A DNA stretch of 38,878 bases from contig BFEA01000162.1 of the NCBI GenBank assembly GCA_003427395.1, positions 106,991 through 145,868 of the forward strand. Direction: 5' to 3'. Made by a program: the position numbers and the translations under genes. Within the stretch, counting starts at the first letter, position 1; every line of letters begins with the position of its first letter. The notes under the pieces are model-generated. The model saw only the letters and a list, made by a program, of their open reading frames with translations, was not told where the DNA came from and ran no database searches. Below, in pieces: positions 17,811 to 26,525 of the stretch. This DNA is from Chara braunii. Lineage: Eukaryota > Streptophyta > Charophyceae > Charales > Characeae.

Positions 17811-19710
17811 GAACTACCGGGAAAAACTTGTGTCGGCACGTCCTCCATGGACAGACCCCTCCCCTGATGTCGCTGAGATAGGACCATCATACTCATCCTC
17901 ACTGGCTGCCGTCAAATTCTGTATGTTGACGAGGCGTTTCTCACCCCTTTGAAGACTTTGCTAACTGGTCGGTGCACCAACTCTGACGATCAACAACTCC
18001 TCCTGCCTCACATGACATTTGCTTCGTAGCAGCTTTGTCCGAGATCTCAGATAAGGTTCTAACTTTCTCAAAATAACCCTTTTTGTTTTCTTTAATCTCG
18101 GTTTTCCCTCTTTTCTTCCGGATAATCAGAATGGTTCATCGATCATTATCCAATTATGCTACGTCTCGGCAGGGGTTAAGCCTCAGCAGATCATGAAAGC
18201 GGGGGAACAGGGGAATTGCCCTGACTTATAGCATCGATTCGGAACCTGTTGGTTGAGGAAAGAATCCAATATCCAGCGTACAAGTTGTTAGAAGCTGTTG
18301 GATATTCTTGGCATTTGGCAAGAGACCACGCTTGCCGATTGGATGTTTTCCCTTTTGTGAGTGAAAGCGCAGAGCGAATGCACTGTGTATTTGCTTCATG
18401 CAATTGCGTTGTGTGATAATGATTTATGACTGTATCGTGTGGCTGCTCCGTGCTATTGCTTCGTGCGACTGCATAGGAGCGTGACTGAGCTGGCTCGCTT
18501 ACGCACACCCGATTGAATGATTGTCTTTAGTGGTAAGAATTTGACTGTGTTCTGAGATAAATCGGGTGTGGGACTGTGAAAATTCGTGAATGCCTGCATG
18601 AGTATGTTGAATATTTTGCGAGTCTGATGATTGCTAGTAGTCACTGGATTGATTATGCGAGTTTTCTTATGGGCTCGTCGAGCGGGCTTGTACGACTAAA
18701 AGGGGGAGAGTAGGAACGTCTCCCATTGGCTGTGCTCCACTTTTTAGNTCTTGATGGTATGCGAAAAAGAAAGTTAGTACTGAGACGAATTCTCTACATC
18801 CTAGCTAAACTCTTGCTTGACGGCGATTAAGTGTCTATCTTGCTTGGAATGTGGTGAGTATCAACTTAATGAGAAGTAATTTGAGTGCTCGGTATAGCCG
18901 ACGGGGCTTTAATTAGGATGCAAGGAGGGGTTGCATTCACTCTTTCTCTTTCATTTCCCCTTGAGCGCGTTTCAGGAGACTCAAACTTCAGCTGACCGCT
19001 GTGCAGTTGATGACAGTCTGATCATTAGGGCTGTACNGGANTTTGTTTTGAGGCAGTGCATGAATGGTTGAACTGATGATGCTCAGTAGCGCTTGGAATG
19101 GCGGAACAGGGCAAACGAACAATGCAAAGTGGTCTGCCAGTCTGTGCTCAGGTTCGTCTTGAGCTCAGAGTTTTGCCCTTAGGTCGAGGGTCGGATCACG
19201 TTAACCGATGCTCGAGTATCAGAACCCATGCTTGAGTATCGGGGCCTATAACTCTGAGCGCAGTATAATCGAGGCCAGAAAAATTGCAAGGATCTTTCTC
19301 TCTTTTGATGCTTCTACTTAGGTTTCCAAACAGCAGACTCTACTGTTGGTCACCACAATAAGTCTATTTTCAATAGTCAACTATTTTCTGATGGAAAGCC
19401 CATTTTCATTCGGCCTTATCGGTTAATGATGTATGACTGTTTAATTTTGAGCAAAATATCTCGGGTCTTCTGAAAGCAACCCAGTGGCGCGAGCAACACT
19501 CGTCTCTGCCCATGAAAGCAATTTCAAAGCTGGTTGTAGAGGCGATGATTCAACACACTTGAGGGTTTCTCTTCAGTCAGCTGAAACTGGTGGCTCTAAG
19601 ATTGGAGCCCNGTGAGTTGAATTTTCAGCAGGCTATAAGGGCTGTTTGGAGTTACCAATCGTCTTTGCCTCAATAACTGAGGTTTGTCTTAGGGATCAGG
19701 GGTGGCACCA
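17811..19710 (+). other. Non-coding 3' region of element B, with a PPT-like tract
   Basis: There is no credible gene over 1.9 kb. A purine run, TAAAAGGGGGAGAG (18697-18710), followed by TAGGAACGTCTCCC, looks like a polypurine tract abutting an LTR start, but no matching LTR was found. Ambiguous bases occur at about 18748, 19037, 19041 and 19611. The sequence around 19190-19240 repeats TCGAGTATC(A/G)G twice. Confidence 0.4.
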
Positions 19711-19983
19711 ATGAAAGACGAAGAGATCCTGGTGGTTAAGAGCGAAATTATTAAAGACAAATCTGAGAATTGGGAGGCTGAAGATATAGAGTGTATGGAT
19801 CTTCAGAAAGTGATCCTACGAGAGACCGTAGTTCAGAGGATTGGAGATAAGAAGTATGTTGAATATGTGACCTATTTTCGTAACAAAAGCGGGAAGTTGC
19901 ATAGCACAGGCTCGTCACTAGAGTCCCTCGAGCAGGTCATTGCGGAGCTCGAGCGAGCTCGAGTAGTTAATCAGTTTTCCTGA
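19711..19983 (+). CDS. Element B accessory Y domain, copy 3
   Basis: An intact 90-residue ORF starting MKDEEILVVKSEIIKD. Its second half reads QKVILRETVVQRIGDKKYVE, then YVTYFRNKSGKLHSTGSSL and a terminal helix (ESLEQVIAELERA). It aligns with the ORF at 20671 (M.D.[DE]I[IL].V, then [VI]EY.[TY]Y, [NK]..GKL and S....[TL].E) and more weakly with Y1 and Y2 upstream of gag. The arrangement looks like helix, beta-hairpin, strand, helix. It is soluble, with no targeting signal. The frame is undamaged, unlike most of the element. Function unknown. Confidence 0.6.
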   Translation: MKDEEILVVKSEIIKDKSENWEAEDIECMDLQKVILRETVVQRIGDKKYVEYVTYFRNKSGKLHSTGSSLESLEQVIAELERARVVNQFS

Positions 19984-20670
19984 TCAGTGTCCGGACAGTA
20001 ATCAGATTCCTTGATCAAGGAAACTGTGCTCCGAATCCGAATTAGCATACAGAAAACGGCGAGTCGGTTTCCAGAACTCGGTTTACGTTCAACCGATACT
20101 CAGACCAATACTCCGCAGTATTATATCCCAGGTCAACAACTCTCGACTGCAATTAAACCAATAATCTGTCAGCCACAAATCAGTAACTAGACTGGCAGTC
20201 AGATTTGCAAATGGAACCGCAAGCAAGCCAACAGCCTAATCCACCATCAAAACTGCATTTCAAGATAGTAATCTCGGCAGCAACAGTCGTTTGGAAACCA
20301 AGTGGTGCTTAGACAGTGATTGGATCAGCAGCCAGAACAGTAAGCGGATCAGGGCCAGCTGCGGGAGCCAATCGAAGCATATGGCCTGGCCGTACAAGAA
20401 TTGAGAGTGATTGAGACAGAACACAGGTACACAAATAAAAAAAAACAAAAAAAAAGGAAAACTCGATAGGCCCCCTTCCTCATCAGTGAAACCTCACTTG
20501 AAGTCATCAATAGAGCCATCACAAGGGAGCAGCGTTTGAACCATTTGTCTTAAGTTCCTTCCTGTAAACTGCGCAACAACCTTTTCTCAAGACCTCTGAC
20601 TATGGGTCCCTACTCGGCTCAGAGTGCTGACCCGTGGCACGGAAGTAAATGCAGTAGAGCTCTGCAGAGA
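19984..20670 (+). other. Spacer between Y copies, CAGTAATCAG-rich
   Basis: No supported gene. Many imperfect CAG(T/C)AATCAG, CAACA and GATCAG words occur between 19985 and 20420, possibly a decayed version of the 14-bp repeat seen at 21090. An A-rich run (about 20437-20460) lies near the end. Confidence 0.4.
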
Positions 20671-20925
20671 ATGGGGGACAGTGACATTATAAGGGTGGCA
20701 TGTTCACTGCGTCAGGACGTAGTAGAGGACTAGAGGGAGAATGCAGTGGAAAAATACAATCAGCAGACAATCATGATGATGGAGCATGCTTTGACGCTGG
20801 TAAAGGACCACACCCGGATTGAGTACACTTATTATTTACATGACAAAAACGGTAAGCTATGCGCTACTATTTCCTCAGTGGGCACTGTAGAGGAAGCAAG
20901 AAAGGTTGTCCGGGATTTTCTGTGA
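20671..20925 (+). pseudogene. Element B accessory Y domain, copy 4 (one stop)
   Basis: From the ATG at 20671 it reads MGDSDIIRVACSLRQDVVED, an in-frame TAG at 20731-20733, then three consecutive Met codons (20773-20781) and the conserved part EHALTLVKDHTRIEYTYYL, HDKNGKLCATISS and EEARKVVRDFL, ending at TGA 20923-20925. It aligns end to end with copy 3. Its ALTLVKDHTRIEY core also matches ALRIITDQTEISY of copy 1 upstream of gag, which is what links the 5' and 3' accessory sets. A shorter protein could start at one of the Met codons. Confidence 0.55.
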
Positions 20926-21089
20926 GACAAGGTAATCACCTACTTCATGATAAAAGAGATGAGTGTGTGTCTGACGCAGGCAGATTGTAGAGAACTGAGC
21001 TAGACCTCAAAACGACAGTTTGACAAGAGCTAGAAACAAAACAGGCCGGTATCTTTTCTGCAGATCATTAAGGCTCAAACAACAACATA

Positions 21090-21299
21090 CAGTTTTCAGC
21101 AATCAGTCTTCAACATTCAGTTTTCAGCAATCAGTCTTCAGCATTCAGTTTTCAGCAATCAGTCTTCAGCATTCAGTTTTCAGCAATCAGTTTTCAACAA
21201 TCAGTTTTCAGCAAACAGTTTTCAGCATTCGGTTTTCAGCAAACAGTTTTCAGCAATCAGTTTTCAACAATCAGTTTTCAACAATCAATTCGGTAATCA
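21090..21299 (+). repeat. 14-bp tandem repeat array (about 15 units)
   Basis: Alternating units CAGTTTTCAGCAAT and CAGTCTTCAGCATT, with later variants (CAACAAT, CAAACAG), run for about 210 bp between the Y4 and X4 genes. The 14-bp period is not a multiple of three, so the 96-residue open frame across it (rich in FSNQ/FSIQ words) is judged a translation artefact. Related units occur at 11763-11832. Confidence 0.88.
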
Positions 21300-21344
21300 G
21301 TTCTCAGTGATCGTCTAGTCGGTTTTGCGTTGGCAGGGCTACTC

Positions 21345-21994
21345 ATGAGCACAGTCCAGTCTACACTGGTCAGTGAGTCAGTGCTGGCCAATCTCAATCG
21401 GATCTCATGCAAAGAGGCTTTCCGCTATCAGTATGTTAAAGCCATTGTTTTCAAACAGGGAGATCTGTCGATCTTCGTTGTCCAGACCAGCTTTGCTGAT
21501 GGTACTATCCATGACTTGAGGCCACACCTAAAGAAGGGCAAGGAGGCTCATGAATATTTCGATCCGGTCTGGATCACAGCCACCAAGTACCTCGAGCAGA
21601 GAGAGAGGGAGCTCGATGAGGGCGGCATTACGCTGATCCGCAACTTTGGCCTAAAGCTTCTACTGACTACCCCAGGCCTCTTGTTCCTTCTCTCCTCACA
21701 GATGGCACGAATTGGCTGGATATGATCGGTTTGGCAAAGGGGTATATTTCTCCAGCAGTGATCGACATTGAGGCACTGACTGAGCCCACCGAGTATCCCT
21801 ACCTTAGACGGGGGTCTTCTCAGTGGACGGGCTGCCTACATTGTGGGAGGAGTTTTGCTCCATGGTTAACTTCCGTGTCATGTACCTCGGATGGTCATGC
21901 TCAGAGCTTGTTGGCTTCAGGTGACACTTTGTCACGAGGCCTCAGTCTCAGACTGTACGTGAGCGTGGGTCACAACACCAAAGATGAACAGTGA
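21345..21994 (+). pseudogene. Element B accessory X domain, copy 4 (frameshifted)
   Basis: From the ATG at 21345: NLNRISCKEAFRYQYVKAIV, then LSIFVVQTSFADGTIHDLRP, YFDPVWITATKYLEQREREL. The first frame then loses the family pattern, and the second frame (from about 21650) supplies PRPLVPSLLTDGTNWLDMIG, the tail seen in copies 1 and 2. The second frame is open to 21994. So one frameshift splits a protein of about 150 residues or more. This is the only clear X copy downstream of pol and the last gene before the 3' LTR. The segment after DGTNWL may hold the start of a further, decayed X unit (EYPYLRRG). Function unknown. Confidence 0.6.
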
Positions 21995-22196
21995 AAAGAG
22001 AGATTGAGAAAGACTGGTCAGAGGGATGAGTGAGGACTCCTGAGAGGTGCTGACCATGCTCATTTATGTGTGTTTTATGAGATTATTATGAGTTCTCATT
22101 CTTCCCTCACTCAATTACTCCTGTCGTTGCTCGAGTCAGTCGGTCTTGATCTACTCCTTGACTTTGCTTGAAGGTTATGTTCTCGTTTGCTGATTA
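21995..22196 (+). other. Sequence between X4 and the 3' LTR
   Basis: A purine-rich run lies at 21991-22014 (GTGAAAAGAGAGATTGAGAA and on), but it is about 180 bp before the LTR start instead of adjacent to it. The 20 bp directly before 22197 are T-rich, so the expected polypurine tract is missing or displaced. Confidence 0.5.
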
Positions 22197-22486
22197 TGTC
22201 ACAGTTCTCAAAATTCCTAAATTGGCATTTCGATACACACATGGCATATTTAATTTAATTCTCATTATCTGCATTACCATTGCTGTTCCGAATCACAATT
22301 AAAGATTCCTAAGACCGGGGTTCGGCGAAGACCGCAATTGAAGGGTCTCGCTCGAAGCGAGACGCACACAACAGGAAGGGATTTGCATTATTTAATTTTA
22401 TTTATTGCAATCACTTACAAAATCCTGCGTGACAGCCTGTTGGCTTTCTGGTCGCCCGAAGACGCTGGACTGGAAAAAGTGTGACA
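22197..22486 (+). repeat. 3' LTR of element B
   Basis: The 290-bp match to 3553-3842, starting TGTCACAG and ending GTGACA. About 15 substitutions separate the two, which suggests an insertion that is not recent or an exchange between related copies. The sequence after 22486 (CCGCGAGTT) does not repeat the 5' flank. Confidence 0.9.
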
Positions 22487-23233
22487 CCGCGAGTTAATCT
22501 GAGCCCTCGTACCCGGGAGACAAGAGGCTGGTCAACTTGCGTCGACATTACTTATTGACCCAGCCCCTGACATCAACATTCAGTCTTGTACTTGCTGCTC
22601 GACGCTGACACGACGCTGGCTGGACCCTGGCTCGACGCTGGCTTAACGCTGACACTACACTGGCATTGTGTATGACGACGACACGAGACTGCAGCATTGT
22701 GTTGCTGGCGCCACTCTGCTCTTGGCACCAACTGGGGTCTTGATTTCTGACGTGGCGCTTGCCACATTGTCTTCGACACAAATTGGGTTATCGACGAGGA
22801 GGGAGATCAGGGCTGTGAGATTGGTTGTGAGAGAGAGGGAAGCTTACCTGTTGACATTGCGCGCTGCTGTAACGTCTTCATGGGAGTTTTGTGCCTACCT
22901 GGCACTATGCTGTGATCAGTTCTCGCCAGGCTCATCTTGGGATACTGTTTGGTGATGTGGACAGAGGGGAGATGCCTGGAGGAGGAGTGGGTTCTGAGGA
23001 GTGGGTTCTGAGGGATACTTTCTCTTCCACCCTCTAAGTCTTATCTCCCTCCTCCCAACTTCGTCCCTTGGTTACGAGACATTGTACTGTGGATCACATT
23101 CATGATTATTGGAGACATTGACTTGCTCTGAGATATCTTGTACTTCGACTTGGTGAGCTTTCCAATTTACTGGTTCATTGCAAGAACAAGAGACATACAG
23201 TTGTTGATAAGAGGTGTTTTTCTTAAAACAAAA
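22487..23233 (+). other. Unassigned sequence with CGACGCTGG-type repeats
   Basis: Between about 22595 and 22670 the words CGACGCTGG, TGGCTCGACGC and ACGCTGACAC recur in a short irregular array. The rest has no recognised gene; small ORFs on both strands overlap and lack motifs. Confidence 0.4.
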
Positions 23234-23604
23234 GAAAGAAGAAGAAGAAGAAGAAGAAGAACAACAACAACAACAAGAGACATACAAGAACAAAGAAGAA
23301 AGACATGAAATCAAGAAGGAAGACATTCATAAAAATGATTGTGTGTGTGTGTGCGCCCTATGAGTGCTACAGGCACTCCAAATACGTTGCCATTGACTGT
23401 TTAGCACTGCTTAGAGGTGCTCGCTTGGTCACACAGAAAATTCTTCCGAAAAAAACGACAGAAGACCAAAGAGGAGAGACATACAAAAATCAAGAAGGAA
23501 GACATACATAGCAACGATTGTGTGTGTGTGTGTGAAAAGAGAGAGAGAGAGAGAGAGAGATTGTGTGTGTGTGTGTGTGTGAAAAGCGCGCACGCGCGCG
23601 CGCG

Positions 23605-23685
<81 letters not shown>

Positions 23686-23719
23686 TTGTGTGTGTGTGTG
23701 TGTGTGAAGAGAGAGAGAT
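23234..23719 (+). repeat. Compound microsatellite block (GAA, AAC, GT, GA, CG tracts)
   Basis: In order: (GAA)n about 23234-23260, (AAC)n 23261-23275, GT 23341-23353, GT 23520-23534, GA 23538-23560, TG 23562-23580, an alternating CG tract 23586-23620, GA 23620-23681, TG 23687-23706 and GA to 23719. A segment of about 35 bp (ATCAAGAAGGAAGACAT core) is repeated at 23308 and 23487, each time leading into a GT run. Open frames across the block are simple-sequence artefacts. Confidence 0.92.
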
Positions 23720-24299
23720 GCTACGATCCTGGCCAATTTCGAAGTATACAAACATCAGGAAGTACAATGCCGTCCAATTGCAAAAAGAAATGAATGAACT
23801 TGAGAGGAGAGAGAGGGAGAGAAGAAGAAGAAGAAGTAAGAAAGAGGAAGAAGATGATGTACTCCAGCATAGACCAATGATAAGGCTCTTCTTCCTCGCC
23901 AACGAATCTCCTCCTCCTTATCTCCTCCCCTCTTATTCAAACAAGAAATAACAATAATAATGTTGAATGGCTGAACCAGAATCAATGTCCGAATCCCACT
24001 TCTACTGCAGGCACAACATGAGGTCCACCATAGCCATGGCCACCCTTCCTCTTCCTCTTCATACAGGCCCGAGGCTATGGCGGAGTACTGAGGACTCTCC
24101 CTCTTGTCCAAAGGAAAACCCAAAGCAGCTGTGTCGCTGCCCTTCTGTCCCCAGGTCAACTCCCTGCAGCTATGCCGCTGCCTACTCAACCGCCATGCCT
24201 GACTCTGTCCCGAGCTTCCTTGATGCGGCACTACCCCCACTGGGGCCTTCCAGATGCAGCGCCTAACAAGGTGATGAAGATGGTGTCTACCATAGCCAG
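23720..24299 (+). other. Unassigned sequence before the LTR-like region of element C
   Basis: GA- and CT-rich, with no recognised gene. The left end of the 3' LTR of element C (minus strand) should fall here or a little to the right but could not be fixed, because no second copy aligns. Confidence 0.35.
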
Positions 24300-25094
24300 G
24301 TAAGTACCCCCGCCACTCTCCTCCTTGGTCCCCTTCTCCCTCCTCCTCCTACCGGTAGAGCTCCACCATAGACAAGGTGGAAGCTCCCAGCTTCTTCCTC
24401 CTAGCAGCGCTGTGGTACCCAGCGCCACTCCAGCTTGCGCTCCAGCAGCGTGTCGCCAAACTTGCACACTGAAGAATGAGGCTGAGCTCTTGCCTCGGCC
24501 TCTTGATATAGCAGCCTGCTTGCCTCCTGGGCGGTGACTTCTAGGCCGCTCGCCCTCCCAAGCAACCGGTACCTCCTCCCTTTTCGGAGGGAAACATCAT
24601 TGCAGACTCTGATATTGCCCGTACAGGCTCTAGACTCAGACTGGATGGACTGGTACCGGCCTAGACCTAGCCTACGGCTACTGGGCCTCTAAAAATGCCA
24701 ACTTTGTCTTCTTCTGCTCGGCCTCGAGTACCTGGCACATCTACTGCTACTGGGTGCGGTACCGGCCTACCTGCTACTTGAGTGTTTTTCCGCTGCTCTA
24801 AGCACCGCGGGCCCCAAGCTCCGCTACTTGAGTGTTTTCCTTGCTGCAACCCTCAATGCCACGGCCACAGGTAAGTACCGGCCCTACGGGCCCGCCAAAC
24901 AAGCAAGTACCCTTGCGGGTCACACACACACTCATGCCGACAAGCACTCAGACAGGCACGCAAGTCTACAGACACGCACACATACAGACTTAGAAACACA
25001 GCAGAATGCGGGAATCTCAGCAAGGCATCCATTCCATCGGCAAAACTCCAAAAATCAGCAGTGTTCTCAGTGTGTGTTATGGCGGGTCATTACA
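24300..25094 (-). repeat. Probable 3' LTR of element C (right edge certain, left edge unknown)
   Basis: On the minus strand a G-run polypurine tract (complement of 25095-25109) is followed directly by TGTAATGACCCGCC at 25094, the expected start of a 3' LTR. Inside are a repeated GCTACTTGAGTGTTTT (about 24773 and 24822), two GGTACCGGCCT words (about 24651 and 24762) and two plus-strand CAGGTAAGT words. The left limit given is arbitrary within the CT-rich stretch. Confidence 0.45.
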
Positions 25095-25109
25095 CTACCC
25101 CCCCCTCAA
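25095..25109 (-). other. Polypurine tract of element C
   Basis: The minus strand reads CTTGAGGGGGGGTAG immediately before TGTAATG. Such a G-rich tract next to the LTR primes plus-strand synthesis. Its position between the integrase stop (25187) and the LTR is as expected. Confidence 0.75.
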
Positions 25110-25186
25110 GAGCGAGCTCCCTTCCAGCGAGTAACTCAATCAGAGTCCTTGCATAATGCATCATAAGCGTAAATAGCAAAGAGAGA

Positions 25187-26525
25187 TCAGGTATGTTCCG
25201 TAGGAGTGAGGGTAGCAGTGAATTTAGGCTGTTGTTGAAAACTAATCAATCGTTCATAGGCGTTGACGACTCGCGGGGCGCTCTGCAACAAGTCTTTCTT
25301 AGCGATCCAGTCAAACTCATTCAACGGGTGGTACAGAAAATGAACTTTGTATTGTCTGTTTCTTGCCTTTCCACTGTGCTCGACAATTCTATCAACCTCG
25401 TGACCGCCATTGATTGTGCGGGGAATCATTGATTTTCGATATGGAAAAGTTTCAGGTGGTTCGTACGGAAACAACTTCGACGCATGGAAGATTGGGTACG
25501 TGCGCAGATGAGTAGGCACGTCGATCGTGTAAGAAGGACCAAAGGAATCATCTCCTACTCGGTTCAACACCTTCCACGGACTGTAATACTGAGGAAGAAG
25601 CTTCCGTGATACACCTTCTTCTTCAGAAAACTCAAACATCTTAACCCAAACATAACTTCCCACTGTGAAAGGGTCAGGCTGGCGCTTTTTGTTTGCATGC
25701 TTAATCATGGCACTGTGTCACCTTTCCATAGCTGCGACAACAACTTTGAGCAGACGATCAAACTTAGCGTTGTAGCCTGGCTGGCTTGGTGTCAGGCCCG
25801 GCTGTTCAGGAAACAGATAGGATAGAGGATTGCGAATTTTCCACCCCAAGTGCAGCCAATTAGGTGTCATCCCGGTGGAGGAGTGTATGGAGTTGTTGTA
25901 CAACCCCTGCACAATCGACAACTTCTCATCCCAAGAGTTCTGATCAGGCACAATTAGAGCTCGGAGAAGTTGGATCACTGTCTGGTTGATCTCCTCGGCC
26001 AGCCCATTGGCTTCGGGATGTCGACCAGATGTCATCTTGAGTTTGATGTCATAGATCTGGGAGGTGAAGTCCGTCCAATCTGCACTTATGAACCTAGTGT
26101 CCCGGCCACTCACAAGAGTTTTCGGGGGCCCACACTGCAAAATGTACCTCTTATGAAACTCTTTGATCACAAGGTCAGTTGGGGGGTGAGGTGGTAATGG
26201 AATCAGATTTATAAATTTTAGAAAAGCAGTCAACGATCACCATTACTTGCGAATATTCATTCCTACTCTTCTTCCCCATGTCCGTGAAGTCGATGGAAAA
26301 AGACTCACTCGGGCCATCAAGAATAGGAAGAGGATGTAGCAGCCCATAGGGCTTTTGCCGAGATGGTTTGATGCGTTGACAGACTTCACACTTAGCCACA
26401 AACTTCCATGCCATTCCTTTCATTCCAGGCCATACAAACTTTTGCAGCAGACTTCCGTATGTTTTCTCAAAACGAAAGTGTCCAACCCGGCCATGAGCCA
26501 AGTCCAAGAAGTGAGTAAGGATAGG
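25187..26525 (-). pseudogene. Element C integrase with chromodomain-like tail
   Basis: It follows RNase H after an in-frame TAG (26526-26528). The HHCC finger (HGRVGHFR...CEVCQR) is at about 26500-26380, then SIDFTDMG with the first catalytic Asp. A frameshift near 26215 moves to the second frame: SGRDTRFIS (second Asp; relatives have SDRD), then HPEANGLAEEINQ with the Glu. TGA at 25718-25720 interrupts the frame just before the C-terminal domain (MIKHANKKRQPDPF, YYSPWKVL, PIFHASKL). The end is a chromodomain-like module (GHEVDRIVEH, RQYKVHFLYH, DWIAKKDLLQ) thought to steer integration to particular chromatin in chromoviruses. The ORF ends at 25187. Confidence 0.85.

Larger units (their letters stand above)
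3553..22486 (+). mobile_element. Element B: giant Ty3/Gypsy LTR retrotransposon (about 18.9 kb) with accessory ORFs on both sides of gag-pol
   Basis: Two direct 290-bp repeats starting TGT and ending ACA bound the element. A plant tRNA-Asp primer site lies 3 bp after the first. Inside are gag with a CCHC knuckle, protease, RT with YIDD, RNase H and a truncated integrase, all on the plus strand. Unlike A, C and D, the integrase has no chromodomain tail, and the RT (LNYVTVRDAG region) belongs to another lineage. The length is extreme for such short LTRs: about 2.3 kb of accessory ORFs precede gag and about 10.5 kb follows integrase. No 5-bp target duplication is seen (AATTA before, CCGCG after), and no polypurine tract abuts the 3' LTR. 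The two LTRs could therefore come from a recombined or rearranged copy. The same accessory domain families and the same 14-bp repeat at both ends of the internal region argue that the whole interval is one element. Confidence 0.75.

Noticed and set aside
19711-20925. Y domain as a double-stranded RNA-binding domain (silencing suppressor)
   Set aside because: The helix-strand-strand-helix order is reminiscent of one, but the basic KKxAK motif and the GPxH loop are absent. Too weak to claim without structure prediction.
11763-21299. CRISPR array
   Set aside because: The 14-bp units are contiguous with no unique spacers, and the setting is a eukaryotic retroelement.
21020-21310. A 96-residue FSNQ/FSIQ-rich ORF
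   Set aside because: It is the translation of a 14-bp tandem repeat.
23401-23902. Several ORFs made of RE, RA, VC, SL or HT runs
   Set aside because: They are translations of GA, CG and GT microsatellites.
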